DNA from: Syngnathus acus
Taxonomy: Eukaryota; Chordata; Actinopteri; Syngnathiformes; Syngnathidae
Reading direction: 5' to 3'
DNA: 64,000 nt
NCBI RefSeq assembly: GCF_901709675.1
Contig: NC_051093.1
Span: 5,909,053 to 5,973,052, forward strand
Below, piece after piece: positions 13,231-24,072 of the stretch. Positions within the stretch are counted from its first letter, which is position 1; each line of letters starts with the position of its first letter. A model generated the notes under the pieces. The model was not told the origin of the DNA, ran no database searches, and worked only from the letters and a program-made list of their open reading frames with translations. A program made the position numbers and the translations under genes.

Positions 13231-13751
13231 GCAGACTCTATAGGGACAAATATTCGGGGAAAAATCTAAAATGGAAAAAGATATTGGTCAATAATGACTT
13301 GGCTGCAAGAAAAAATATATTTTTTAAAAATCTATGCCGTTAACCAAAATCATAAAAATAATATAGAGAAACAAAGAAGCAAGACGAGAAAAAAAATGGA
13401 GAAGGCTCTGCTACCCCCAAATGGAATCAGACATAAGTAGCCTAATGGTCTCTGTTTGAGATGCGCTTGCGTGTGCGCGCGTGCGTGAGTGTGATGGTGT
13501 GGCGCGCGTATACGTGTTCCTATAAGTTTTTGTAAAAGCAAGGCCCAAAAAAATCCGCGTGCGGAATTCTGAGACTCGGTGATGATGCAAAACAACGCAA
13601 CAGGGCAGAAAAAAGTCAAGTCACCTTTTTGTGGTCACACAGGTAATAATCCGTCTTCTTCCATCCTGTAAATCATTTTCTTCTCACACTCGGCTTTCCT
13701 CTTTTACATGTCCCTTCTGTTTTTCGTGTCACTTCTTTTCTTACCTCCCCG

Positions 13752-13762
13752 GGTCACGTGAC
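13752..13762. promoter_or_regulatory. GGTCACGTGAC E-box upstream of hoxb1a
   Basis: A CACGTG E-box in an extended palindrome, about 520 bases upstream of the hoxb1a ATG. The same core recurs upstream of the other four complete Hox genes here. CACGTG with this flank suits USF/TFE-type bHLH-zip factors, which is inference. Confidence 0.5.
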
Positions 13763-13905
13763 TTGTCGTCACGTCGCCTAGGGTGACCAAAAACCCCAAA
13801 TCTTGTTTGACCGGTGGACGAAGCGAGGGGTGCGTGTGCGCGTAAAACGGAGAATGAGGAACAGGGAGGACTTAGGTGCCCGCGTTTTGTATTTGCGCAC
13901 GCGCC

Positions 13906-13991
13906 TCATCCATCACTCGCAGTGACATGGGCACGACAAAGAGACTTCAATCAAACTGACCCATCAATCTGATATCAGCACGAATCTGTCA
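13906..13991 (-). promoter_or_regulatory. hoxb1 autoregulatory rhombomere-4 enhancer (b1-ARE)
   Basis: Read on the gene's strand, the block contains in order: Meis/Prep TGACAG (13991-13986), Pbx-Hox AGATTGATGG (13970-13961), Pbx-Hox TGATTGAAGT (13953-13944), Sox-like CTTTGTC (13940-13934) and Pbx-Hox TGATGGATGA (13915-13906). This reproduces the architecture known for the Hoxb1 autoregulatory element of mouse, chick and pufferfish, about 0.7 kb upstream of the ATG. The Oct half of the known Sox/Oct site appears degenerate here. The sites are seen directly; enhancer activity is inferred from the family. Confidence 0.85.
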
Positions 13992-15169
13992 GGGCGGAGA
14001 GAGGGTGAGGGAATAAAAGAGGAGTTGTGAACCAACCTTCTGCTCCCTGGTATCTTCGTTGAAAAAAAAAAAAGCGCTTTTTTTTTTTTTTTTAAACATT
14101 ACAACTACAAGTAAAGAAAGTTGTACTTCCTTGTAATGTCTATGCAGTACATTTAGTACTTTTCAGCATGATTGGATGGATGGATAAAATAGCTAATTAC
14201 AAATGTTGCTCCCCTGATTTTAATGAGTGAGGGCCACCTGCTCCTCTCAAATTTTAATAATTGTCTTCTAGTGTGTGGCTGGATTACAAACCACCCTTGG
14301 ATAATCCAGAGTAAACGGTCCTCGAGTTAACTGCAGGAAGTCACTTAAAATCAAACATTAAAATGCTTTCCGTTTTCTTCTTTGTAGATTTTATTTTTGA
14401 TGAAAAGACCAGAAATAATATAATACATTGCACGAGATGATCAGAAACTTTGGGGAATCAATTTGATTTCTAACAATTGGCCTGGGATGTGTGTTTGACC
14501 ATGTGTTTGCTAATGGAATAATTTTGCTGATCTGTTATAGCAATAAGATTAAGGGAGACAGCAGACCTTCTGGTTAACCAAATACTTTTTTTTTTTTGTC
14601 CATCAGGAAAGAAGAAATGGTGACATCACAGTGTTCTGTGTGCAGATCAGTTATCACCATACTTTGGAGGTATACTTTTTTTTTTTTTCATTTTTAAAGA
14701 CCATTGCAAATATTTATGGAAGGCGGTATACTCTTAAAGTGAATCATTTGCCTGCTTAAGTATAAAAGTTCTTGCTGACAAGCTTCAGAAAAAGGAATTT
14801 GTCAAACCATGGTGAGTGGCCGGACAGCAAACAGAACTCCAACTCACTATATGTAAGTCATGACGAGTGATGTGGGTGGGTAACAAGGATGGCGGTTAAT
14901 GATCACATAGTGAATGAAAGGACACAGACTAAAGTAAGTGGGTAGGAAGAATGCAGGAACAGACTAGTACAAGATGACCATCAAATGACACCCACATGAC
15001 TGTCTGGGTAGTGACTACAGGGCAGAAAGAAACTGAGGTTAAAAGGTTAAAATTTTAATTATGTGTTTCCCTGCATTTCAAAAAGTCCCATTGTGATTCA
15101 AGTCAATTTTATTTATATAGCCCTTATTTATATTATAAAGTCCCCAAGTGGAAGCATGCAAATACTAAA

Positions 15170-15272
15170 CAATAGGTACATTTAAATTATTTTCCATTTC
15201 AAATTTGACGGACCACCTGCAATACCGCTAGGAACCACTAGAGGGCCGTGGACCATCGGTTGACAATCTCTG
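15170..15272 (-). mobile_element. hAT-like element end (copy 2 of 3)
   Basis: It contains GACGGACCACCTGCAATACC and GAGGGCCGTGGACC and ends with TTGACAATC. It is homologous to 18836-18935 in the same orientation and to 3068-3165 in the opposite one. Only the terminal part is recognisable. Confidence 0.55.
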
Positions 15273-16188
15273 CACTAATACAGTTGAGAAGGGACAAAGA
15301 ATTTGGCCCAAGTCAGTAGGATGGAATGTACACGGGCGACTTGGATCGAACAACTTTTGTGTTCTGTTCACTGAAATTCAGGAATATTCAGTCCCATACA
15401 GGCCTCAATTTCTTCTAAGCAGGACAAAAGTGGCCTCAGATGATGTTAAATAATGCATAACTGTTTTTTTTTTTTTTTGTTCATATATTGTAATATATTT
15501 CTCTACTTCTTGTTGACTGCTGCTGGTCAACAATGGATCGAAATGTAAATGCTTCAGTAATCCCTCGCCGTCTATTTATTTTCTGTTAATGAGTGGCAAT
15601 TGTCGGTGTTGGTCCCTTGGTAAATGTTAGCAAATATAGTGAAATGACTTTATTGACCTGTTTAGGTTCGTGCAGTACACACTTATTCAGATTGTTTTTA
15701 CTGTATTCTCCACGGATCCAGCTTGACAAGTCATTTGTGCACTTGTGCTTCTATATAGAAACAAACGTGTGACATTTGCTCTCACACAACTTAGCTACAC
15801 ATTGATGCATGAGAGGGAGGCAGGTTGATTGGTTATTTGCTATTCATTGTGATTCAAAGCATAAAGTTCGAACATACCGTTTGATACGTGGATGAACACA
15901 AGAAAAAGATTTGCGCAAAAAAAAAGATGAGATACTGAGATCACCACCTCAATGCCTCGGGTGTACCTAGAAATCTGCCCATAAAATATATTAACATAAT
16001 CGGTGACAATGGGCAGCGAGAGAGAGAGAGAGAGAGAGGGAGATTGGTTAGGTGTGCTTCGATAATCTTGCTCTTCTGGCTGTCACCGTCTGTCGACCAG
16101 CTGCCTTGTTTTAATATGGCGTAGTCCTTTATCTTTTGTATCACATTCACCGTCACTGTTATGATTTCAGCCTGGGTGTGTGCTATTG

Positions 16189-16772
16189 CAGTGTTTCCCA
16201 ACCAGTGTGTGTGCCGTGAGAGATGTTCAGCTGTGCCGTGAGAAATTGTCCAACATTAAATACCGAGAGCATTGTAAACAGCATCGCCAAACCACAGGTC
16301 AGTTAGGGTACATTTAGGTAAACTCTCACACCCGGGATCGAGCCCGTGTCATTATCCAGTCGGCTATTTCGACCTGACAGCCGACGGTTACCTCTGAAGT
16401 AGCATGTTATGCTCATCATCATCATCTTAAATCTCATTTGAACACACCTGACAATGTCTTTGGGGACACAAAATGAGAAAAGGTGATACATGTCCTGGTG
16501 TCAGGATCACCAGGCTGCAATGGACGCAGAGAGAGCACATAAAATACATAATATAAAAAATCAACCCTGATCTAAAGCTCCCAAGAGGGCAAGGAAAAAC
16601 CCTACTAAAAGAAAGAAATAGTCGTATTATTTTATTTCATCGTATTTATATTTTTATTATAAATGTATTATTTATTTATATAAATGTATTATTTATTCAT
16701 ATAAAGGCTGGTCCGCAAAAATATTTCTGACACGTAACCGGTCCGTGGTGCAAAAAAGGTTGAAGACCACTG
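16189..16772. mobile_element. Degenerate non-autonomous hAT-like element
   Basis: The left end CAGTGTTTCCCAACC and the reverse complement of the right end, CAGTGGTCTTCAACC, are both typical hAT termini. The interior carries GTGCCGTGAGA repeats and, on the minus strand, a GGCTCGATCCC box resembling an RNA polymerase III B box. There is no transposase frame, and I found no matching 8-base target duplication, so it may be a composite of two insertions. Confidence 0.5.
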
Positions 16773-16837
16773 ATCTTTTACTATTTGCTTGTGAGCTGCT
16801 CCATAAAACCATATATATTCCTGACAATGTGAGAGAG

Positions 16838-16909
16838 GCTTCCATAGTGTAGTGGTTAGTGCTCTGGACTCTCTCCTCAACGCCCCGGGTTCAAATCCCA
16901 TTAGGACCT
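16838..16909 (+). pseudogene. tRNA-Gln-like pseudogene, copy 1
   Basis: This 72-base segment follows a tRNA-Gln body: TAGTGTAGTGGTTAG (A box/D arm), CTCTGGACTCT (anticodon arm) and GGGTTCAAATCCC (T arm/B box). The anticodon stem 3' strand is broken (CTCAA against CTGGA), so it cannot fold properly. The anticodon position reads CTC. It is probably a dead tRNA-derived copy. Confidence 0.6.
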
Positions 16910-17032
16910 AAAATATTTTATCATAGAAAATTTGCAACACAGTTGCTCGTGTGCTGCCCCATATAACAATTATAAATATTTGCTTGTGAGCTGCTCGATA
17001 AAAGCATCTATATTCCAAACAATATGAGAGAG

Positions 17033-17104
17033 GCTTCCATAGTGTAGTGGTTAGTACTCTGGACTCTCACCCCAGCGACCTGGGTTCAAATCCCATTGGG
17101 ACCT
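17033..17104 (+). pseudogene. tRNA-Gln-like sequence with CTC anticodon, copy 2
   Basis: This copy is better preserved than copy 1. The anticodon stem is CTGGA/CCCAG, with one A-C mismatch, and the loop is CTCTCAC. The anticodon is CTC (17066-17068), which would read a Glu codon on a tRNA-Gln-like body. The acceptor stem GCTTCCA/TGGGACC has a C-C mismatch and a G-T pair, and the first T-stem pair is mismatched. A weak or non-functional tRNA, or a SINE head, is most likely. Confidence 0.55.
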
Positions 17105-17165
17105 AAAATGTTTTATCATTTTATCAACACAGTTGCTCGTGTGCTGCCCCATACACCTCCCTAAG

Positions 17166-18671
17166 AGTTAGGGCTAGGGCTGGGGTTAGAGCTAGGGTTA
17201 GGGTTAAGGTTAGAGTTAGGACTAGGGTTAGGGTTAGAGCTACGGTTAGGGTTAGGGTTAGGGTTAGGGTTAGAGCTAGAGCTAGAGTTAGGGTTAGGGT
17301 TAAAGCTAGGGTTAGGGTTAGAGCTGGAGATAGGGTTAGAGCTAGGGTTAGGGTTAGAGCTGGAGCTAGGGTTAGGGTTAGGGTTAGGGATAGAGCTAGG
17401 GGTAGGGCTAGAGCTACGGTTAGGGTTAGGGTTAGAGCTAGAATTAGGGTTAGGGTTAAAGCTAGGGTTAGGGTTAGAGCTGGAGATAGGGTTAGAGCTA
17501 GGGTTAGGGTTAGAGCTAGGGTTAGAGCTGGAGCTAGGGTTAGGGTTAGAGCTAGGGGTAGGGTTAGAGCTACGGTTAGGGTTAGGGTTAGAGTAGAGCT
17601 AGAGTTAGGGTTAGGGTTAAAGCTAGGGTTAGGGTTAGAGCTAGGGTTAGGGTTAGAGCTAGGGTTAGGGTTAGAGCTGGAGCTAGGGTTAGAGCTAGGG
17701 TTAGGATTAGAGCTAGGGTTAGGGTTAGAGCTAGGGTTAGGGTTAGAGCTAGGGTTAGGGTTAAGGTTAGAGCTAGGACTAGGACTAGGACTAGGGTTAG
17801 GGTTAAAGCTAGGGTTAGGGTTAGAGCTGGAGATAGGGTTAGAGCTAGGGTTAGGGTTAGAGCTAGGGTTAGAGCTGGAGCTAGGGTTAGGGTTAGAGCT
17901 AGGGGTAGGGTTAGAGCTACGGTTAGGGTTAGGGTTAGAGTAGAGCTAGAGTTAGGGTTAGGGTTAAAGCTAGGGTTAGGGTTAGGGTTAGAGCTAGGGT
18001 TAGGGTTAGAGCTAGGGTTAGAGCTGGAGCTAGGGTTAGGGTTAGAGCTAGGGGTAGGGTTAGAGCTACGGTTAGGGTTAGGGTTAGAGTAGAGCTAGAG
18101 TTAGGGTTAGGGTTAAAGCTAGGGTTAGGGTTAGAGCTAGGGTTAGGGTTAGAGCTAGGGTTAGGGTTAGAGCTGGAGCTAGGGTTAGAGCTAGGGTTAG
18201 GATTAGAGCTAGGGTTAGGGTTAGAGCTAGGGTTAGGGTTAGAGCTAGGGTTAGGGTTAAGGTTAGAGCTAGGACTAGGACTAGGGTTAGGGTTAAAGCT
18301 AGGGTTAGGGTTAGAGCTGGAGATAGGGTTAGAGCTAGGGTTAGGGTTAGAGCTAGGGTTAGGGTTAGAGCTGGAGCTAGGGTTAGGGTTAGAGCTAGGG
18401 GTAGGGTTAGAGCTACGGTTAGGGTTAGGGTTAGAGTAGAGCTAGAGTTAGGGTTAGGGTTAAAGCTAGGGTTAGGGTTAGAGCTAGGGTTAGGGTTAGA
18501 GCTAGGGTTAGGGTTAGAGCTGGAGCTAGGGTTAGAGCTAGGGTTAGGATTAGAGCTAGGGTTAGGGTTAGAGCTAGGGTTAGGGTTAGGGTTAGGGTTA
18601 GGGTTAGGGTTAGAGCTAGGGTTAGGGTTAAGGTTAGAGCTAGGACTAGGACTAGGGTTAGGGTTAGAGCC
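17166..18671 (+). repeat. Interstitial telomere-like (TTAGGG)n satellite, about 1.5 kb
   Basis: The array is made of GGGTTA units mixed with variants such as GAGCTA, GGGCTA, GGATTA and GACTAG. It has higher-order structure: the marker GAGTAGAGCT occurs at 17591, 17938, 18087 and 18434, with spacings of 347, 149 and 347 bases. This implies repeated segmental duplication of larger blocks. The minus strand yields a meaningless Leu-Thr repeat frame. Confidence 0.95.
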
Positions 18672-18835
18672 ATAATCACTGCTATTGCATAACTCAGGTG
18701 TGACAGATCACTGCCTTAACTGAGGTGGCAAAACAAGTCAGCGATGTATTTTATCTATAATTCTCTATAATTTCCCCTAACCGGAAAATAAAGCTGGAAA
18801 ATAAATCAAGTCTAAATAATGTATCCATTTTACTT

Positions 18836-18935
18836 TTAAAAATGTTACAATTATTTTCCAATTCCAATTATACGGACCACCTGCAATACCACAACGGACC
18901 GCTAGAGGGCCGCGGACCCCCGATTGACAATCCCT
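18836..18935 (-). mobile_element. hAT-like element end (copy 3 of 3)
   Basis: It contains TACGGACCACCTGCAATACC, GAGGGCCGCGGACCCCCG and TTGACAATCCC. It pairs with the copy at 15170-15272, so the tRNA-like and telomeric repeats are bracketed by two same-orientation copies. Confidence 0.55.
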
Positions 18936-20269
18936 GGGCTAAAGGATTGTTGAACAATATTGTTATATTATATTATTATACTGTTTATAATAGCTCACAA
19001 GTAAAAAATATGTCTATATGTCGTGAAACAGATATCCAATATTTTTAATCATTTATTTAGAACATTATATTGTCATTGCGAAACAATTCCCCATCGTTAT
19101 TTTATTTTATTTTTAATAGCAGTAGAAGAGTGGAAGCGGTTGTAATAAGACGATGCAGTTCGAGTAAAAAAAACAATGACGCTTTCTCTCTGCCTTTCTT
19201 TTCTCTTCCCCACAGCCCCAAACGCGCTCGCGCACACGCACGCACGCACTAACACAAGCACGTACACGAAACCGCGCACGCGCACACAGCTTGTCCTGTA
19301 ATGGCTGCCATTGCTCATTGTTTGCATCCTGCTTTGTCTGTAGCGCCATTTTAACTCTGCAGGAGGAGGGGCAGCAGCCAAGTTTGCATAACATTAATTC
19401 TCAAAGCCTGCGAGATGTCGTGGATATCAACGCATTCAACTTATTGTTGTTGCATTATGTAAGTACTCTTACTATAGTACTAAAATAAGCATATAGAGAA
19501 GGCAGCCAAGTGATCCCTTCATTTATACCATAATGCAGCAAGTTTGTTGTCACATGACTGCACGGATCTGTTTATTCACTACGTCTCCCAATTCTATAGA
19601 CAGTAAAACAAATAAAACGTATTTAGTGAAATTAAATACCATCTTTCAACTATTAACCATAATAACGTGCATTTTGTAAAAGTTCAATAACATTGCTCAG
19701 ATATTTGAACAGACTTAGGACTTAATTTGAACCTATAATAGAAAACACATTCGAAATAAAAAGTACAAATGCCACTTTATGTATTTGTATTTTTATTATC
19801 ATATTAGTATTCCACTATGAAAATATGTATACAATAAATAATTTGGATATCACTATTAAAGAATCTCAATAAATAAACTAGGGTTTAAAACTTCAATCAT
19901 CAACACGGCTTCCCTCTTCTCTCGGGTGCACAGCAAGAGATTTTTTCCTGTTCATTTCCTCAGATAAGATGTTCAAAAAGCGGCAGCAGTTCCTGAGAAG
20001 TTTGGATTGGAAAAAATCCACACATTCTAAAAATTCTAATGACTAATAAATATGTAAATTCACATTCCTGAAATGAGGGCACATATATTCAGACTTTTTT
20101 GTAGCTACTAGAGCTACATGTTCAAATAATACTTGCAAAATGATGAAAATATATATTTAAATATCAACGTCCAATATTTCACTCTTGAATCATTCAGGAA
20201 TGTTGTCATGTTTTTTTTCAGCGACACGGTTCTTGTTGAGAGCCCTCGTTTTAATCACGAATAAAACTC

Positions 20270-22762
20270 TCAGAAATTGAGATGCTGAAGGTCCATTGTA
20301 CACAATGTGCTTGTGAACAAGTCAAAGTCCTCTTCGGAAAAATCCACCGGGCTGTCCAGGGAACTCTGAAGGCTGGGTGACATGCAGGCGTCCCCGGCAA
20401 AAAAAGTCAAGTCGGGGAGCTCGGAGGAAGTAGAAGACGAGGGGACGGACGAGTCCGGCTGCTCGCAAAATGCGCGTGGTGGCTCAGATCCCGCGACTGT
20501 GCTCGTTTCGTTCAAATGCCTTATGCTCGCGTTATCGCTGGAATTTTTATTGGCGAACGGCTCCGGGGAGTGGTATTTGGCAGCAGAGTCACAGGGGCAA
20601 GCCGCATTCGACAGCGTTGGCAGGTCCGGGAGCCTCGATAGGCCTCCCTCCTCCAGCGTGGGACGCGCATTGTCTCCGCTGTCAAGAGTGTGGGCGGTGG
20701 GTGCTGCAGCCGAAGATGGATTACTGCACCCCGCCTCGCCATCCGATAACTCGCCGGTGCCAGATGCCTCAAGCGGCTGACTTGAGTACGGTGATGAAGC
20801 ATCCGCGCCTTCGAGCGGCTCGATACAACTCGGCTCTCCGGATTCTTGGGTTCCTCCTCCCCCATCGCCACCACCACCATCACGGTGATGTGTGGTCTGC
20901 CGCTTGTGTTTCATCCGCCGGTTTTGGAACCAAACTTTAACCTGACGCTCGGTCAAGTCTAAAAGGGCAGCAATCTCCACTCTTCTCGGTCGGCAAAGAT
21001 ATTTGTTAAAGTGAAACTCCTTCTCCAACTCCAGCAGTTGCGTGTTTGTGTAAGCGGTGCGGAGCCGACGAGACCCAGCGCCTCCGACGTCTAGACCCGC
21101 TTGATTTGGATCTGAATGGCACATAAATAAAGGATTTAATTCTCATTCAAATATGTGACAAATATATTGATTTCGTCATTGTTGTAATATTTACAATGTG
21201 CATAAAATCTCCCTCAAGTCATTATTACGCGCACAATTGCCAGCCTTCACAATAAATTGTTTCAAAGGCATGAGGGATCTGCCGCTGGCTGGGTCTTCCA
21301 TAAATAAAATGAAGCAGTTATGAAACATAAAACGCGCTCTCTAAATACAGCGCTACTTTTTAAATAAATAAATAAATAAATAAATAAAAAAGGATGATGA
21401 AACCTTGCAAGCTAAATAATGCCAGGTTACGCTCCTGAGTAGGGCAGCGCAGCGCGCCGATAAAAGCGACTGCGTAAAATCGATAGCAGCGATTAGATTA
21501 AATAAATCAAAGCAGGGAGTAAAAGTGGGAGACGCAGATAAAAATTAAAAAAAAAATTACACACACACGCACAAAATAGTGAATAAAATGTGCGTGAGTG
21601 GGGGGGGGGGCGAGTTTCGCGTGATTTGGGTGTAGAGATAAAAAGTGATAAACTAATAAGGGGGTTGAACTGCAAGCCAAACGACATGAGGGCTTGAGGA
21701 TTTCCACATTTTACCACCCAACCCCCACCCCACATTCTCTGACGGACTATATGCGTCGTCATTTAGCTATATCAATAAGATATGGCTCACGATCACAAAA
21801 TATAGGTTATATCCGGCATTAGGAAATCACAACTATTCGAAATGAGCATGTGATAAATTGTACTGTATATAAATAGAATTTTACGCTCACAAATAATACG
21901 CCATAATTCAATTTTATTTATTTATTGTCACAATAATCAGGATAATACAATACGATGGCTTGCTCAATGCAAAACGCAATCCCTGTCTTTAAATGGCTAA
22001 CGTGGCCATTTTAAATCCAATGAATGAATGCGTGCAAGGCAGTGCACAGCATAATGCAGTAGTCTGAAAATGGCTCCCCTGTTGATCCAGCATCACCGCA
22101 ATGCACAAGACGCACATAGACACAACACTGCTTGAGCGAGACAATGCCATCTTCGTCCGACACATTTCATGCAATTGCTTCAGAGGAGATTAACGGTGTG
22201 CAATCAATCAGTTTAAACACATCTAAATCACCCCCACAGCCCAACCATAAACATACAGAGTGCATATGTACCGACCTGTGGGTGAGTCGATGCCCGTCGG
22301 AGCGTACCCGGGGACGGTCGGTGACGGGGACGAAGAAGCCGATGGGATGATGGATCCACCACTGTTGGAGCTGATCCCAGTTTTCAGACATTTTTTGGAT
22401 GATTTCTTCTCCTTCATCCAGGGGAATTCGTGAGCCAGTGGTCCAGCGGAAGACGATGATGCATTCGGGGCGGGGGCTTGGCCAGGCGGGCAGGGATGCT
22501 GGGTGAGTCGGTGGTTTGTGGGGAGGCCATCGCTAACAGAGGTTCTCCGGTTCTGTTGGTTCCTTGAAGCTGGTCTTGGCTGGCTGCTTGTGCAAGGGCT
22601 GAGGCTGGGGATGGTGTTCTCGAAGGGAGGCGGAATTACTGTCGACTCCTTGATTGATGAAGTTTGAAATGACTCCAGGACGGCAGGGAAGGACGTCAGG
22701 CACTCTGCTAGCGACGGTTGGCTGTTTATAAAACCGATCTCTCGTTCAAATTCAAAATTCAT
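20270..22762 (-). CDS. hoxb2a: Homeobox protein Hox-B2a (two exons)
   Basis: Anterior hindbrain Hox transcription factor of rhombomeres 3-5. Exon 1 is 22762-22276 and exon 2 is 21111-20270, giving 442 residues. The donor is CAG|GTCGGT and the acceptor CATTCAG, phase 1, with a 1,164-base intron. The protein starts [17 protein letters not shown], the conserved paralogue-2 N terminus. The hexapeptide FPWM is at 113-116. The homeodomain spans about 176-235, starts SRRLRTAYT, and ends [10 protein letters not shown]. The C terminus [17 protein letters not shown] is the paralogue-2 signature. Ser/Pro/Gly-rich linkers fill the rest. It lies about 7 kb upstream of hoxb1a, same strand. Long frames on the opposite strand are shadows. 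Confidence 0.97.
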
Positions 22763-23055
22763 TGCTCCTTCAAACGGATATCAATCAAACGACGAGAACC
22801 CTGAAAATCCCTTCCCCAAAATAAAAAAAGCAAAACACACACACACGCACACACACGCACGCACGCAATGAAGCAGACTCATACAGCCTCGAAACACCTT
22901 CAAATTTAACAAAAATAAAAAAGCGCGAGCACGCACGCTCCGGCTGCGATAGCGTAAATGCGTGTGGCAATATAATAATTGTGTATATTGGTGATATTAC
23001 TAGCGTATGGGGACCTGGGTAGGCTAAACTGAAGAACTATGGGGTGAAAATGCAG

Positions 23056-23089
23056 CCAATTCCTGGTCACGTGACCCCAACGAACCAAT
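23056..23089. promoter_or_regulatory. CCAAT / GGTCACGTGACC / CCAAT promoter cassette of hoxb2a
   Basis: A perfect 12-base palindrome containing CACGTG (23065-23076) is flanked by CCAAT boxes at 23056-23060 and 23085-23089. It lies about 0.3 kb upstream of the hoxb2a ATG. NF-Y plus bHLH-zip binding is the natural reading, by inference. Confidence 0.55.
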
Positions 23090-24049
23090 TACAAGGCTAG
23101 GCCTGGCGGCGGCGTTGACTGTGGGAAGCTGCATAATTATTTGGTATAAAATGTGGCAAACGGGGCTATACCATAAAATAATGCCATTGTTTTTGTCACA
23201 CCGGGGGGTAATTCAGAGAAGCCTGTGGGCTACCGGTCGCCATGTGGACAGTGTAGGCGACCTGTCTGTCGGTGGATCTCAGCTCGTAGACGCCAACAAT
23301 AGAGCATCGCTGGGACATGTTTTTTTTTTTTTCGGTGGTAGATGACTGTTAATATTCGAAGATCGCCAACACCTTTTACACAACTTCAAAAAAAATCTAT
23401 CTACAAGACACGGATCATTAATCTTATCGAGTCTGACAAACTCCCGTTTTATGATGGGATTTTTTATTTTTTTTTCCATTTTGTACAGACAGCGGTATGG
23501 CTAGATTTTATTTTGCAAAAAAGGTGAGAATTGAATGTGTAAATAGGTCACGTTTGTTTTGTTTGTTTGTTTATTTGTTTTACAGAAAGAAGACATAATA
23601 AAAGGTTTTATTAATCAAGTGTTTCCAGTGCGTGAAGCGTATTTATTTATTTATTTATGCGTATATGTTTTTTTTTATTTCTAATTATTTGGCGTAAAAA
23701 CCTGATTAGTGTTTTGATTTTAGAAGCCATCTTTCTCGTTCCTTCGATAATCCACAGTGAGAATATTGGTCCCCCACCCCCTCTTAGTTTGAATGAAGTA
23801 CGTGTGACTTAAAAATGGTTGGTGTGTTTACGGAGGGAGAGCGAGTTCACAGCAAGGTCGTTTTGTAGCGGAGGGAAGTCCACACATTCCTATTTGTAGA
23901 AAGACAGCATTTTATTTTTAGATCTCCGGGTTATTCGCAGGGAGCCTAACGTCAATGGAAAATTGGGGCGCAAATTGCGACAGTTTGTAAAAAATGGGAA
24001 CTCGAAAATTTACTATAGGGATATTTCGGAAGGGCCTATAGGGACCCCC

Positions 24050-24072
24050 GGGTGGGTGGCGGTGATCAATCT
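24050..24072 (-). promoter_or_regulatory. Candidate hoxb2a hindbrain enhancer (Pbx-Hox plus Krox20-like site)
   Basis: On the gene's strand, AGATTGATCA (24072-24063) fits a Pbx-Hox composite site. On the opposite strand GGGTGGGTG (24050-24058) fits the Krox20/EGR2 consensus GNGTGGGNG. They lie 1.3 kb upstream of hoxb2a. Vertebrate Hoxb2 is known to have an r4 enhancer driven by Hoxb1/Pbx and an r3/r5 enhancer driven by Krox20 in this region. I found no canonical TGACAG Meis site close by, so the assignment is tentative. Confidence 0.5.

Larger units (their letters stand above)
16783..17157. repeat. Tandem duplication containing tRNA-like sequences (195-base period)
   Basis: Two consecutive units begin ATTTGCTTGTGAGCTGCTC (16783 and 16978) and end near GTTGCTCGTGTGCTGCCCCAT. 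Each carries one tRNA-like segment. The units differ by scattered substitutions and a short deletion, so the duplication is not recent. Confidence 0.8.
13992..20269. other. hoxb1a-hoxb2a spacer, repeat-rich
   Basis: I see no protein-coding gene. The right-hand part downstream of hoxb2a (18940-20269) is AT-rich with no clear element, apart from a CG-containing stretch at 19200-19400. The middle is filled with hAT remnants, a tRNA-like tandem duplication and telomere-like satellite, listed separately. A common fish repeat motif (TTTTATTTATATAGC) occurs near 15107-15121. Such a mobile-element load is unusual inside a vertebrate Hox cluster. Confidence 0.7.

Noticed and set aside
17166-18671. Satellite as a CRISPR-like or protein-coding repeat array
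   Set aside because: The 6-base units without unique spacers, in a vertebrate Hox locus, are telomere-type DNA.
18431-18679. Leu-Thr repeat reading frame on the minus strand
   Set aside because: It is a pure translation of the telomere-like satellite with no independent coding signal.
20382-20940. Plus-strand frames of 130-156 codons opposite hoxb2a exon 2
   Set aside because: They are shadows of the GC-rich hoxb2a coding exon with no recognisable domain.
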